A stretch of DNA of 64,000 bases from positions 24,278,001-24,342,000 of the forward strand of contig NC_083697.1 in the NCBI RefSeq assembly GCF_033118175.1, given 5' to 3'. This document shows positions 24,089-35,325 of the stretch, one piece after another. Position numbers and translations under genes: made by a program. This DNA comes from Dama dama. Its lineage: Eukaryota > Chordata > Mammalia > Artiodactyla > Cervidae. The notes beneath the pieces are model-generated. The model had not been told where the DNA came from and did no database searches. It saw nothing but the letters and a program-made list of their open reading frames with translations. The first letter of the stretch is position 1. Every line of letters begins with the position of its first letter.

Positions 24089-24769
24089 ACCAAATCCTCA
24101 ATTATAACCCTTACAGCAGAGTTATCTTTGAATAAAGTGGGAGCTCAGTACATATTTGCTCCCTTTTTTTTGTTTTGTTGCAATTTGTTAAGGGCTCTCG
24201 TAAACAAAATGTAGGTAAACCATGAGGGCATTTATCTAACTTAGTGTACATATATCATGTTAGAATGATTATTTATTTGATACATAAAGATAGGAATGGA
24301 TGTCCTTATTCTGAACTGGAAATCATTATTCTGCTAGGAATTCTTCACACAGTTTCCAGTTAATCTTGTAAATTATCAGCTCACTTTATATCTTTTAGGT
24401 TCTTCTAAATTGTGTCTTGTTTTCCAAAACTTTAGATAATAGAAGGCTTATAGCTTAGTCAGGATGCTATCTGCCTCACTCTCAGCAATCTTTCTGCCTT
24501 GTTGACCTTCCTCTACACCTTCCAGCATAAATGCCTGTTTTTCTCCAAGTCTTACTTCCTGACCACGGAGTACAGCTTGGAAAAAATAGACAAAGCTCAT
24601 TGGCTCTAAAACTACTTAGTGATTTCCAACATTAGCTCAGTTTTACTCCCTAGATAACTTCCTTACCAACTGATCTCAAAGATTATTCCCAACTTCTATT
24701 ACTTTTATCAGGCTTATCTCTGTAGGTGTATGCCCCTTATCTCTTATCAGAGAAAATGACAACAGCAGC

Positions 24770-24900
24770 TGCCACTTGCTGAGTGCTTTACAACACAACT
24801 ACACAGAAGATCTTTTATTCCCTTTCTGTAGGTGAGGACAACCTCAGAGAGGAAAAGAAGCATACCTGAGGGCACACAGCTCATCAGACTGCGTCTGATT
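24770..24900 (+). repeat. MIR (sense)
   Basis: TTGCTGAGTGCTTTACAACA, GTAGGTGAGGACAACCTCAG and GAGGGCACACAGCTCATCAG follow the MIR order. Confidence 0.7.
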
Positions 24901-24987
24901 CATGCCTTACTCTCTTTTTCTTTGTTCTTCCTTTTATTATCTTTTAAAGTATAATATTTTACATGTACAAAAGTACATAATGTATCA

Positions 24988-25222
24988 GTTCAGTTCAGTC
25001 GCTGAGTCGTGTCCGACTCTTTGCGACCCCATGGATTGCAGCACACCAGGCCTCGCTGTCCATCACCAACTCCTGGAGTTTACCCAAACTCAGGTCCATT
25101 GAGTCAGTGATGATATCCAACCATCTCATCCTCTGTCGTCCCCTTCTCCTCCTGCCCTCAATCTTTCCCAGCATCAGGTTCTTTTCAAATGAGACAGCTC
25201 TTCCCATCAGCTGGCCAAAGTA
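24988..25222 (-). mobile_element. BovB LINE 3' end (antisense, short)
   Basis: The first 235 bp read from the BovB 3' end (CAGTTCAGTCGCTGAGTCGTG) into the QRMRWLDIITDSMDLSLGK coding block on the minus strand, then stop abruptly at an AT-rich TATACATA stretch. Confidence 0.9.
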
Positions 25223-25781
25223 TACATATGTATACATAATGTATACATAATTGTTAAAGCTACATAATAAAATGAGTGTCCACGATCTCATCATCTAGTT
25301 TGGGGACTAGCACATCATCAGTACTGTTGCATCTCCCTATGTGTTCCTCCCTTTCCCACCCTCAGGCCTCTCCCACTACTCAGAAAGGTTACTGCTGTTT
25401 TCCGTTTTCTATTTATTTTTTCCTTGCTATTTTTAAACATTTTATTTCAAAATAATTTAAGACACAGAGAAGATTAAAGAATATTGCCCCAAATTTCTGT
25501 ATACCCTTCACTAAATTAAACAATTATCATTTGCCACATTTGTTTTCTCATTTTGTGTCTCTGTGCCCATGGTTATTGTTGTCATTTCTGAACCATTTGA
25601 AAATAAGTTGTAGATATTATACCTCTTTGCCTCTACATACTTGGGTATATATTTTCTAAAACAAGGACAGCCAGTTAACAAAATTGGAAAATTTAACACT
25701 GATGCGTTGCTATGTTTAACCTATAGCCCATTTTCAACTTTCACCAGTTATCCTATAAATATCCTTTGTAGCCATCCTGGT

Positions 25782-26207
25782 CTACCCTGGTGCTTCAGTG
25801 ATAAAGAATCTGCCTGCCAATGTAGGAGATGTTGGTTTGATTCCTGTGTTGGGAAGATCCCCTGGAGAAGGAAACGGCCACCCACTCCAGTATCCTTGCT
25901 TGGGGAATCTCATGGATAGAAAGAGCCTGGTGGTGGTGGTTTAGTTGTTAAGTTGAGTCTGACTTTTGCGACCCCATGGACTGTAACCTGCCAGGCTCCT
26001 CTGTCCATGGGATTCTCCAGGAAGAACACTGGAGTGGATGGCCATTTCCTTCTCCAGGGATCTTCCTGACCCAGGAATCAAACCCAGGTCTCTTGCATTG
26101 CAGGCAGATTCTTTTCCAACTGAGCTACGATCAAATCTACTGGTAGGCTGCAATCCTTGCAGTCACAAAAAAGTTGGACACGACTTAGTGACTAAACAAC
26201 AACAAGC
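25782..26207 (+). mobile_element. Bov-tA (sense) split by a second Bov-tA
   Basis: The outer sense copy occupies 25,782-25,930 and 26,139-26,207 (resuming at CTGGTAGGCTGCAATCCTTG, ending AACAACAACAAG). The inner antisense copy is at about 25,931-26,138. Confidence 0.85.
25931..26138 (-). mobile_element. Inner Bov-tA SINE (antisense)
   Basis: GGTGGTTTAGTTGTTAAGTT to TTTTCCAACTGAGCTACGAT. CTGGT flanks both ends as a short duplication of the outer SINE. Confidence 0.85.
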
Positions 26208-26215
26208 CACGCTAC

Positions 26216-26919
26216 TGTTACCAAAAGAGGAGTCTCTGGGGTCTGACTGCTTATTGCTCAAAAGCCAATAAACAGGCCAAGTTGGTGGAAAGGAAAATTT
26301 GCTTTATTTCAGATGCCAGCAACTGGGGAGGATGGTGGCGGACATCTGTCCAAAGACTGACTCTCCCCTTCCCCACCCCACTGGCAACCAGTGGGGCAAG
26401 AGATTTTATAGACAGAAGAGGGGGGAGGGTTACATGCAGAAACAGCACAGACAGTCATCTTCTAACTGGTCATCAGCGGTCTGACCAGCGTCATCTTGAC
26501 TGTTTTAGGAACAGTTAATCTTCACTTCCAGGGTCCATTTGTTCCCATTTCGTTGAGGCAGATTCTCAGAATTGTGGCAGCTTCTGTCCTGGGTACAGTC
26601 TGGTCATTAAATAGTTAACTTCTTCCACCTGGTGTTTTTGTATCTGTGACAGCTCACAGGATATGGCTCAGAATATTGTCTACAGCCCTTGGGAAAGAAC
26701 TAAAGGTCCCTGACTATGCTTAATGACTACATGATTATTAGTTGGTCTCCTTTGGCTGTTTCCCTTTTTTCCTGGATTTCTCATTTTTCTGATTAAACTT
26801 ATTCTTTGACTAGTTTTTCACAGACAAAAGGCATGCAGAGGACATGGGGTGGGGGGCAAGGACCATAGGGTTCCACTCCATTTCACTCCTCCACCCCCCA
26901 AGCCCATCCCCCCACCACA
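26216..26919 (-). mobile_element. Solo ERV long terminal repeat (antisense)
   Basis: Read on the minus strand this 704-bp block starts TGTGGTGG and ends GGTAACA. A TATAAAA-type box (complement of about 26,404-26,411) is followed about 100 bp on by AATAAA (complement near 26,303). That order is U3-R-U5. No gag, pol or env sequence adjoins it. It interrupts an ancient L1M next to a SINE tail. A 4-6 bp target duplication was not evident, so the ends are provisional. Family not assigned. Confidence 0.6.
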
Positions 26920-27430
26920 GGATCTAGTCTAGGATCCCCCCATTCCAGGATCACATATTGTTACTTAGCGGAATTATCTCTTCAGCCTCACTTAGTCTAG
27001 AACAATTCCCCAGTCAGTCTTTGTGTTTTTTGACCCTGACATACTCAAACAGTTCACGTCAATTATTTTGTAGACTGTCCATCAGTGTGGCTTTTCTTCA
27101 TGATTTTCTTCACGGAATGTTTCTTCACAATTAGACTTAGGTAATAACTTTTTTGGCAGGAATATTATGAGTGAGGTTGTGTCCTTTTCTATGTAACACT
27201 CCGGAAGCATATGGTGTCATTATTCTCTATTTTTGGTAATGTCAACTTTGATTACTTGGTTATGGTGATACCTTCCAGGTTTACCATCTCTAAAAGCACT
27301 ATTTCCCTCTTTGTAATTAATAAGTAATTTGTAGAGAGAGACTTTGAGACTATGTAGCTATCTTATTCATAAAATTTCAACCCAATAGCTTTGGCATCCA
27401 TTGACATTTTTGTCTGAATCAATTATTATT

Positions 27431-28617
27431 GTCAGTTCAGTTCAGTCGCTCAGTCGTATCCAACTCTTTGCGACCCCGTGGACTGCAGCACGCCAGGCCT
27501 CCCTGTCCATCGCCAACTCCTGGAGTTTACTCAAACTCATATCCATCGAGTCGGTGATGCCATCCAACCATCTCATCCTCTGTTGTTCCCTTCTCCTACT
27601 GCTTTCAATCTTTCCCAGCATCAGAGTCTTTTCTAATGAGTCAGTTCTTCACATCAGGTGCCTAAAGTATTGGAGTTTCAGCTTCAGCATCAGTCCTTCC
27701 AATGAATATTCAGGACTGATTTCCTTTAGGATGGACTGGTTTGATCTCCTTGCAGTCCAAGGGATTCTCAACAGTCTTTTCCAACACCACAGTTCAAAAG
27801 CATCAATTCTTTGGCACTTAGCTTTCCTGATAGTCCAACTCTCACATCCATACATGACCACTGGAAAAACCATAACTTTGACTAGACTGACCTTTGTTGG
27901 TTTAGTAATGTCTCTGATTTTTAATATGCTGTCTAGGTTGGTCATAACTTTTCTTCCAAGGAGCAAGCATCTTTTAATTTCATGGCTGCATTCACCATCT
28001 GCAGTGATTTTGGAGCCCAAAGAAATAAAGTGTGTCACTGTTTCCACTGTTTCCCCATCTATTTGCCATGAAGTGATTGGACCAGATGCCATGATCTTAG
28101 TTTTCTTAATGTTGAGCTTTAAGCCAACTTTTCCACTCTCCTCTTTCACTTTCATCAAGAGGCTCTTTAGTTCTTCCTCACTTTCTGCCATAAGGGTGGT
28201 GTCATCTGCATATCTGAGGTTATTGATATTTCTCCCAGCAATCCTGATTCCAGCTTGTGCTTCCTCCAGCCCAGCATTTCTCATGATGTACTCTGCATAT
28301 AAGTTAAATAAGCAGGGTGACAATATACAGCCTTGACGTACTCCTTTTCCTATGTGGAACCAGTCTGTTGTTCCATGTCCAGTTCTAACTGTTGCTTCCT
28401 GACCTGCATACAGGTTTCTCAAGAGGCAGGTCAGGTGGTCTGGTATTCCCATCTCTTTCAGAATTTTCCACAGTTTATTGTGATCCACGCAGTCAAAGGC
28501 TTTTGTGTAGTCAATAAAGCAGAAAAAGATGTTTTTCTGGAACTCTCTTGCTGTTTTGATGATCCAACGGATGTTGGCAATTTGGTCTCTGGTTCCTCTG
28601 CCTTTTCTGTAATAGTT
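27431..28617 (-). mobile_element. BovB LINE, 5'-truncated, with reverse transcriptase frame
   Basis: This is the 3' part of a BovB (RTE-clade) non-LTR retrotransposon in antisense. The minus-strand frame at 28,488-27,649 (279 codons) encodes the reverse transcriptase palm and thumb. It has a GVRQGCILSPCLFNLY block, the catalytic YADD box, a KLNIKKTKIMAS block and the downstream CESWTIRKAK region. The frame stops early after HLM (a TGA follows), so the normal C-terminal tail lies out of frame in the rest of the copy. The endonuclease domain is missing, so it is not autonomous. It interrupts an ancient antisense L1M; the host repeat resumes at about 28,618. The 311-codon plus-strand frame over the same DNA is its antisense shadow. 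Confidence 0.93.
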
Positions 28618-28989
28618 GCTAAATGGTCATTTACTATCTCTTCATTCCTTCTACACGAGATTCCTCTAAAAGGGAGAATTTTTCCTTCTTCCCTGTTTAT
28701 TTGTTATCAGAAGAAACTCACCTGTTTATTTACTCTCAGTTCTCAGTTCATCGCTGATCTGCATTGTCACCTCTGTCATGTACCAGGTGTCCATATATTC
28801 TTGGGTCTTTTCGGGCTCTCCCTTTTGTCCAATGACCTTTTTTTCTTCTCTGTATCAAAACAACATTATCTCAATTACTATGGTTTCATCATTAGCTTCA
28901 GTTGTTCCAGTGTCTGTTTGACCAAGTTTCTCCTTCAATAAAAATTGAAAAGTGCCTTGGGTTTTCTTCCTTTTCCATATAAACATCAG

Positions 28990-29500
28990 AATCAGCTGTC
29001 ATGTTTCATAAAACCTCTGTTGATATTTTGATTAAGAATATATTAATTTTGCACATCAATTGGGGGAGAATCACTTTAAAAAATTCAGCCTTTGTTTCCA
29101 TGAATATGTTTCTCCATGTACTTAGATTTTCTGAGTGTCTTTTAATAATGCTTTATATATATTTTTTTTCTGTACAGAGCTTGTACATCTTTTATTAAAT
29201 TTAATTTAGATGTCTTTTTTTTAGCTATTTAAATACAATTTCTTTCTAAATTATGTTTTCTACGTGTATATTGTTACAGAAGCGTTTTCTGAATACTTGT
29301 TAAATTTTATAGAAAAGGAGTTGAATCTTACATATTGATCTTATGGTAAATTCTTATTACTTTTAATAAGCAATCTTTGCGATTTTTTACATAGATTATC
29401 ATATTGTTTGTGAAATAATGTAGTCCGAGGTCTTCCCTTCCGATCTTTTTGTCTTTGATTTCCTTTGTGTCTTTCAGTGTGAGATTAATAAAATGGGTAG
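28990..29500 (-). mobile_element. Old L1 ORF2 fragment (antisense)
   Basis: The order of words fits a diverged antisense L1 reverse transcriptase region (GGGGGAGAATCACTTT, TCTCCATGTACTTAGATTTT, GATTTTTTACATAGATTATC). It is heavily mutated. Confidence 0.55.
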
Positions 29501-30156
29501 GAGACCCTGCCTGGTCCTGGGCTGTTGTTTTGCTATCCAAAATCCATCCTGGTCCCCACTGTAGTTTGGCACCATCTAGCGGTGATTGATCACTCCAGTT
29601 TGTAGTGATGGGAAGGATTCAGGGTCTGCAGCTGACTTGAGGGCAGCACCAGTGATTCCAGGAAATTGCTGGCTAGATGGCAAAATTATTGTTCGCCTAG
29701 TTTGGGAATATTGAGTTCAGAGACCACTGAGCTAGCAGGATTCAAACTCCACCTCCCCTCTGGGTTTTGTGCTATTTTCCTTCCAGGCTCTTCCCTCTAC
29801 CCCCTGTCATTTTCCATTCCCCAACCCCAGAATAAGAACTTTGCTCTCCTTCTTTTGTACCATCTGCAGGGCTTGGTGGTGGAGAGGAACAAATCATCCA
29901 TTCTATCATCTCAGAATTCATCATATCCTGTGTGTATTTTCACAGGATTTTACTGTATTTATTTGTATATTTTGCTCTCTTCTTTCATTATAGTAAACTT
30001 CAAAAGGATTCTTATGTCTCATTCACAGTCATATTTTCATGAGAAGAAAAGTTCCTAGCATGCAGGCACCCGAGAACACTTCTTAAATAAAATGAGCAAA
30101 TGACACAGAAATCTTCCATTACATGATACATTTGTTAATTTCTTCCTGTAATTTTT
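29501..30156. other. Unassigned intergenic sequence
   Basis: This sits between an old L1 and BovB. A 130-codon plus frame (29,666-30,058) has no recognisable domain. Confidence 0.4.
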
Positions 30157-30988
30157 GGATGAAGCACAAGCTGGAATAAAGATTGCTGGGAGAAATATCA
30201 ATAATCTCAGATATGCAGATGACACCACCCTTATGGCAGAAAGTGAAGAAGAACTAAAGAGCCTCTTGATGAAAGTGAAAGAGGAGAGTGAAAAAGCTGG
30301 CTTAAAGCTCAACATTAAAAAAACTAAAATAATGGCATCTAGTCCCATCACTTCGTGGCAAATAGATGGGGAAACAATGGAAACAGTCACAGACTTTATT
30401 TTGCGGGGCTCCAAAATCACTGCAGATGGTGACTGCAGCCATGAAATTAAAAGATGCTTGCTCCTCGGAAGAAAAGTTATGACAAACCTAGACAGTGTAT
30501 TAAAAAGCAGAGCCACTACTTGGCCGACAAAGGTCTGTATAGTCAAAACTATGATTTTTCCAGTAGTCTTGTATGGATGTGACAGCTGAAGTGAAGTGAA
30601 GCGAAGGCTGAGCGCTGAAGAATTGATGCCTTCAAACTATAGTGCTGGAGAAGACTCTTGAGAGTCCCTTGGACTGCAAGGAGATCAAACCAGTCCATCC
30701 TAAAGGAAATCAGTCCTGAATATTCATTGGAAGGACTGATGCTGAAGCTTCAATGCTTTGGCCACCTGACGTGAAGAGCCGACTCATTGGAAAAGACCCT
30801 GATGGTAGGAAAGATTGAAGGCAGGAGGAGAAGGAGATGACAGAGGATGAGATAGTTGGATGGCATCACTGATTCAATGGACATGAGTTTGAACAAACTC
30901 TGGAAAATAGTGAAGGACAGGGAAGCCTGGTGTGCTGCAGTCCACGGGGTCACTGTCAGACACAACTGAGCGACAGAACAACAACAGT
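30157..30988 (+). mobile_element. BovB LINE fragment (sense)
   Basis: This is a sense BovB 3' fragment that starts just upstream of the catalytic box. The frame at 30,155-30,589 includes NNLRYADDTTLMAESEEEL and the KLNIKKTKIMAS block. A stop follows the CDS-like part near 30,587, where a short GAAGT/GAAGC tandem replaces normal sequence. The remainder to the A-rich end (CAACAACAG) is out of frame. It is non-coding today. Confidence 0.93.
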
Positions 30989-31124
30989 TACTTAGAAAAT
31001 TTGAGGGTTTTCGATCAGATGCATACAAAATTAAAATCGCTGCAGCTTCTTGATGAAGCTTCTTAATGATATTTTTAGTATTTTGGTTTTGGTTTTCATA
31101 TTTTTGGTCATGAAACCTATTTCA

Positions 31125-31993
31125 AGGCAGTGCGCTCAGTGGTCCTGCCAATCTGTCTCTTGCTTCAACAGTATTGATGCAACAGATGCCGGGATGTCCC
31201 TTGCTCCAGCCTCTGACCACCCTCCAGCTTCTCTTCCAAGCGCAACTTTAGAACCAGCCACTCGGCCATCCTTGACCTCTGGGACCAGCCAACACCAATT
31301 GTTGAGTTTAGCTCTTTATTACCGATTAACCATGAATTCCAAGATTCCTCAGAATTATTCCACCAAGGTCGAGGCTGCCTTCAACTGCCTGGTCAACTGC
31401 ATCAGCCAGCCTCCTACACCTACCCCACTGGGCTTCTATTTCCACCACAACAGCATGACTTTGGAGGGCATGGGCCACTGTTTCAGGGAATTGGCCAAGA
31501 AGAATTAGGGTGCTGAGCCTCTCTTGAAAAGGAAAATCCAGGGCAGCGGCTGCAGCTTCTTCCAGGATGTGCAGAAGCCATCTCAAGTTGAGTGGGGGTA
31601 AAACCCAGGATACTGTGGAAGCTGCACTCTCATGGAGAAGAACGATCTGCCCATGCAGACCCCCACCTCTGTGGCTTCCTCGAGAGCCACTTCCTAGAAG
31701 AGGAGGAGAAACTCCCGGAGAAGATGGGCAGTCTCCTGGCTAACTTCCAACGGCAGACAGGTCCCCAGGCTGGGCTGGCTGAGTGTCTCTTCCAAAGGTT
31801 CACCATTCAGCATGACTAGTCGGAAGGAGCCTTGGAAGCCCAGCAGCCTTTGAGGAGCTCTTCTGGTGTCAGGGCTTCCGCCTGAAGCCTCTCTCTGCAG
31901 GCACAAGGCCAATTTTTCACCACCCTGGAGCCCTCTCCCAAGCCTTGGACCAAATGGAAACAGTAAAGCTTTTTGCAGCAACAAAACAAAACA
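31125..31993 (+). pseudogene. Ferritin light chain (FTL) processed pseudogene
   Basis: This is an intronless copy of FTL mRNA. FTL is the light subunit of the 24-mer cytosolic iron store and promotes mineral nucleation. The copy holds the 5' UTR with an IRE relic, an ATG at 31,332, coding-like sequence to the stop at 31,817-31,819, and the FTL 3' UTR to about 31,979 with a degraded A-rich tail. Readable blocks include QNYSTKVEAAFNCLVN and LGFYFHHNSMTLEGMGH near the N terminus, and ADPHLCGFLESHFL near the C terminus. The first frame stops at 31,506-31,508. Coding similarity then continues in a different frame, and about 40 bp appears deleted near 31,645, so the coding span is about 488 bp against about 528 expected. 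The polyadenylation signal has decayed to CAGTAAA. I found no clear target-site duplication. It is dead as a ferritin gene. Confidence 0.93.
31157..31187 (+). promoter_or_regulatory. Decayed iron-responsive element in the FTL pseudogene 5' UTR
   Basis: The segment around TTGCTTCAACAGTATT corresponds to the FTL iron-responsive element, the stem-loop bound by IRP1 and IRP2 to repress ferritin translation. The apical loop should read CAGTGN; here it is CAGTAT at 31,169-31,174, with the fifth loop base changed from G to A. The 3' arm also differs from the parental stem (TTGATGCAAC). It is a molecular fossil that supports the FTL assignment, not a working element. Confidence 0.85.
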
Positions 31994-32539
31994 ACCCTCC
32001 CTGCCCCACCCCCGACCAAAACCCCAAAAAACCCCTCCTATTTTGATGCTAACATGACATCAAGCTTTCTTCTGGTGAAAATCTACCACAAGTCTTTTCA
32101 CTTGCTTTTACTTTCAATCTTCATATGTCTTTATGCTTTATGTCCCTCTCTTCCAAACAGTATTTAGCTGGATTTTTAAAAACACAGTTGTATAATCATT
32201 TAACTGGTAAATTTAATTCATTTATGTTTACGATAATTATTGATGTATCTGAATTTATTTCTATATATGTTTAACCTGTTTATTGCCTTAAATTTATTTT
32301 TTTTGATGATTGCACTTCTAAAAAATCCTTTTGCTTCTTTTTCAGATCAGGTTATTCCTATTAGTCTTATTTTACCCATTCATCTTTAATTCGATTATAA
32401 TTTTTTAAATTCCATTGTTTATTTCTGTAAAGATTCTATACCCAATCTCCATTCTCGAGTCAAGTTGTAACAGTTATACTAGTCACATTTAAATAGTGCT
32501 AACATAGCTGTTAGATAATTAGGTAAGCCCATATGTGCC

Positions 32540-32765
32540 AGATACTTTCTAAAAATTTTAATAAAGTATTTTAACCTAGTATACCCAAAGTATTTTTTCA
32601 ACCAAGTACTCTTTTAAGAACTTTACTTTCATTAGATCATTTAAGTCTCATTTTACTGATCAACCCCATTTTATGGAATAGAAAACTGCAACAGAGAGGG
32701 AGGTCAAAAAATTTGGCCAAGGTCACATAGGTAGGTAGATTTTTTAGCTGGGATTTGAATGCAAG
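32540..32765 (+). repeat. MIR (sense)
   Basis: GCCAGATACTTTCTAAAAAT, GGTCACATAGGTAGGTAG and GCTGGGATTTGAATGCAA fit MIR. Confidence 0.65.
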
Positions 32766-32787
32766 TTGTTAACTATACTCACTATGT

Positions 32788-32942
32788 GCTGTGCTTAGTA
32801 GCTGAGTCGTGTCCAACTCTGCCAGCCCATGGACTGAAGCCTCCTCCCAGGTTCCTCTGTCCATGAGGATTCTCCAGGCAAGAATACTGGAGTGGGTTTG
32901 CCATGCCCTCCTCCAGGGGATCTTCCCAACCCAGGGATCGAG
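32788..32942 (-). mobile_element. Bov-tA SINE (antisense), head missing
   Basis: GTGCTGTGCTTAGTAGCTGA to CCAACCCAGGGATCGAGG, then it ends at an A run. Confidence 0.9.
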
Positions 32943-34169
32943 GAGAAAAAAAACCCCAGACGTTGTTTTTGGCAAAATAAAATGTTATTTTTGCTTTTTT
33001 TTTTTTTTTTTTAATGCTAGTGATTTTCAACTTTCTCATACAGTAATTGGCTATCTGTACATCTTCTTTAGTTCATCTTTCATATTCTTTGTCTATTTTT
33101 ATCTTGGAGTCATAATCTTTTGTATTAAAAACTCCTTGTCTTAACTACAATAAAATGTATTTTTATTTAATAAATTTTTCATTTTACCAGAGATAATTTC
33201 TTGGTTAACATTTTAATTTCCTAAGGAAATTTACAAGAGTTATATAATTCCCTTTTCAAAGAAAACATATCTCTGCTCTCCTTCATCCTCACTATCAGGA
33301 AATTCTCAGCTATTATTTTACGGTCCCTGAGCTCAAATTTCCAAAGGAAACCATGAAGAAAGTTAAAAAAAAAAAAAAATTCTTCTTTTATGTGTATTAT
33401 GTAAAATATAATTTCTGAATCTCTATAAAATTAAATAAAAATATATTAGCTATATCAAAGAACTAAATCTATTTAATATGATATAAGCATAATACAGTAC
33501 AATGAATAAATAGACAATTTATATTTGTGTTATTTTAAGGAAAAAAAACAAAATTTTTAAAAAGGTGAAGATTAGTGATTATGAAAGATATCAAAAGGAA
33601 TACTCTGTTTTCAAGAATGAGCCACTACAGAGATTCTTTATGGAGAGATCCAAAGTGTTATTTGATTTTTAAAACGAACAGGCAAACAAAGAACCATGCA
33701 GTCCCATTTTGAGGCTCTCAACATTTGCCATGGTCAGAAACTGTCCTGGGAAAACAGCACAACATAGGAATGTTGCCATCTAGTGTTCACTTTTAGAATT
33801 GGCCCCACAAAATTAGTGTAATCTAAACATATTATTTCAAAATGTAGTGACTCTTTGGAGCCAGAGATCAAGAGAGTTTTCAGAGGTAACTGAGAAGTTG
33901 TTAAAATTAAGGAGAGAAAGGAGGATGTTACTAGAGATGTGTAATCGTACATGTAAAGATTGCAATGAATCAGAATAGACAATGGAAAGAGAAAACAGCA
34001 AATGCGTAAGACCCTTTAGAGGGGATAAAGAATGTTAGAAGGCGGAGGGTCAAATCTTTGAAGCAGTAGAAAAGTAGCAGTCTTTGAAATGTATTGGGTG
34101 GGAAATTTAAAGAATAAAATGTATGTTTACAACTTTTGAAAGATTTTTGTTTTAGATAATGAAAAGTTA

Positions 34170-34330
34170 CCATCTGTTGAGGACTTAGTGAGTACCAGCT
34201 ATTATAAATGCTTTGCATGTAATATATATTTGACTTCTGTAATTACTCTGTTACCCCCATTTAAACATGAGAAAATTGAGGTACAGAAAGTTTACAGAGT
34301 TTGGTAAGTGGCAAAACCTCGTTATTGATT
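34170..34330 (+). repeat. MIR (sense)
   Basis: AGTGAGTACCAGCTATTATA, CATGAGAAAATTGAGGTACA and TTGGTAAGTGGC fit MIR. Confidence 0.65.
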
Positions 34331-34567
34331 TGTCTAAACCAAGAAGCTGTTTCCAATGTCCATGCTCTTAACCCACATACTATGCACTTCCTTCTAAAGT
34401 AAGTATAGAACTTGAGCTGGGGTCACCATGTAATGTTAGCTAGAAGGTTTAGTCAACTATCCAAAGCATTCTGACGAAATTTTATTATTTTTACTATCTG
34501 GATCTGGTGTTTGAACTGATAAACTCATCTAACAATTGCTCAGCTTTCCCTTTTACATCTGTGTCAT

Positions 34568-34786
34568 GTTCTTTTTAAAAAATATTTATTTATTTATTTG
34601 GCTGCATCAGATCTTAGTTGCAGCACTCGAGATCTTTCATTGCCATGTGCTGGTTCTCTAGCTGCTGCGAGTGGGCTTATTTGCCCCAGGGCATGTGGGA
34701 TCTTAGTTCCCCGTCCAGGGATTGAACCTGAGTCCCCTGTATCCCAAGGCAAATTCTTGGCCATTGGACCACCAGGGAAGTCCCCG
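34568..34786 (-). mobile_element. CHR-type SINE (antisense)
   Basis: TTATTTATTTGGCTGCATCA to GGACCACCAGGGAAGTCCC. Confidence 0.9.
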
Positions 34787-34959
34787 GTGCTATTTTCTTG
34801 CTGAGGTTTAGTACGTTCGTGTCTTAGGTATAAAAATATCACAGCACCGTGTTTTCTTTTGTAGAGTGTGTACAGCAGCATCAGCAGTGGTAAATTTCTT
34901 CTCTCAGCTGGTGGTCCTCCTTCCTGTCACCAGCGCAACTGTAGTCACTAGTATGGGTT

Positions 34960-35325
34960 GCGTTGCGTCACCCCCACCCCGTTTCCCATTCACATGTTGA
35001 AGTCCTCACTCCCAGTACCTCAAAATGTGGCTGCCTTTAGAGATAAGGTCTTCAAAGAGGTAATTAAGTTAATAGAAGGTCATTGGATTGGGCCCCTAAT
35101 CCAACAAGAAAAGGAAAATTGGGTGTGAACACTTACTGGCGAGACCGTGTGAAGACAGGGAAAACACAGCCAGCTAAAAGTCGAGGGGAGAAGCCTCAGA
35201 TGAAACCATCCCTGGTAAAATTTGACCTCAAACTTCTAGCTTCCAGAAATAGGAGAAAATACACCTCTGCTGTTTAAGCTGCCACGTCTAGGGTACTCAG
35301 TTGTGGCAGCCCTAGCAAATGGAAT
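34960..35325 (+). mobile_element. MLT1-type MaLR LTR (sense)
   Basis: CATGTTGAAGTCCTCACTCC, AATGTGGCTGCCTTTAGAG, TGTGAAGACAGGGAAAACAC and TGCTGTTTAAGCTGCCACGT follow the order of an MLT1 LTR. The frame at 35,083-35,277 is incidental. Confidence 0.65.

Larger units (their letters stand above)
25430..28700 (-). mobile_element. Ancient L1M-type 3' region (antisense), split by SINEs, an LTR and BovB
   Basis: The host pieces are about 25,430-25,781, 26,920-27,430 and 28,618-28,700. They carry old L1 tail words in order (TGAACCATTTGAAAATAAGT, CCAGGATCACATATTG, TTTTGGCAGGAATATTATGA, TTGCTAAATGGTCATTT). The intervening DNA is accounted for by the Bov-tA pair, the LTR and BovB. Confidence 0.65.
31994..34169. 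other. AT-rich intergenic sequence around a MIR and a Bov-tA
   Basis: Apart from the listed repeats I see only A/T runs and short frames. Confidence 0.5.

Noticed and set aside
27401..28336. 311-codon plus-strand open frame, the longest in the window
   Set aside because: It lies antisense to the BovB reverse transcriptase frame; the opposite strand explains it.
30055..30546. 163-codon minus-strand frame
   Set aside because: Antisense shadow of the sense BovB fragment; its translation resembles the shadow at 27,401-28,336.
31050..31508. 152-codon frame as a functional ferritin gene
   Set aside because: The coding part starts at 31,332 and breaks after about 58 codons. The rest is FTL 5' UTR and unrelated upstream sequence.
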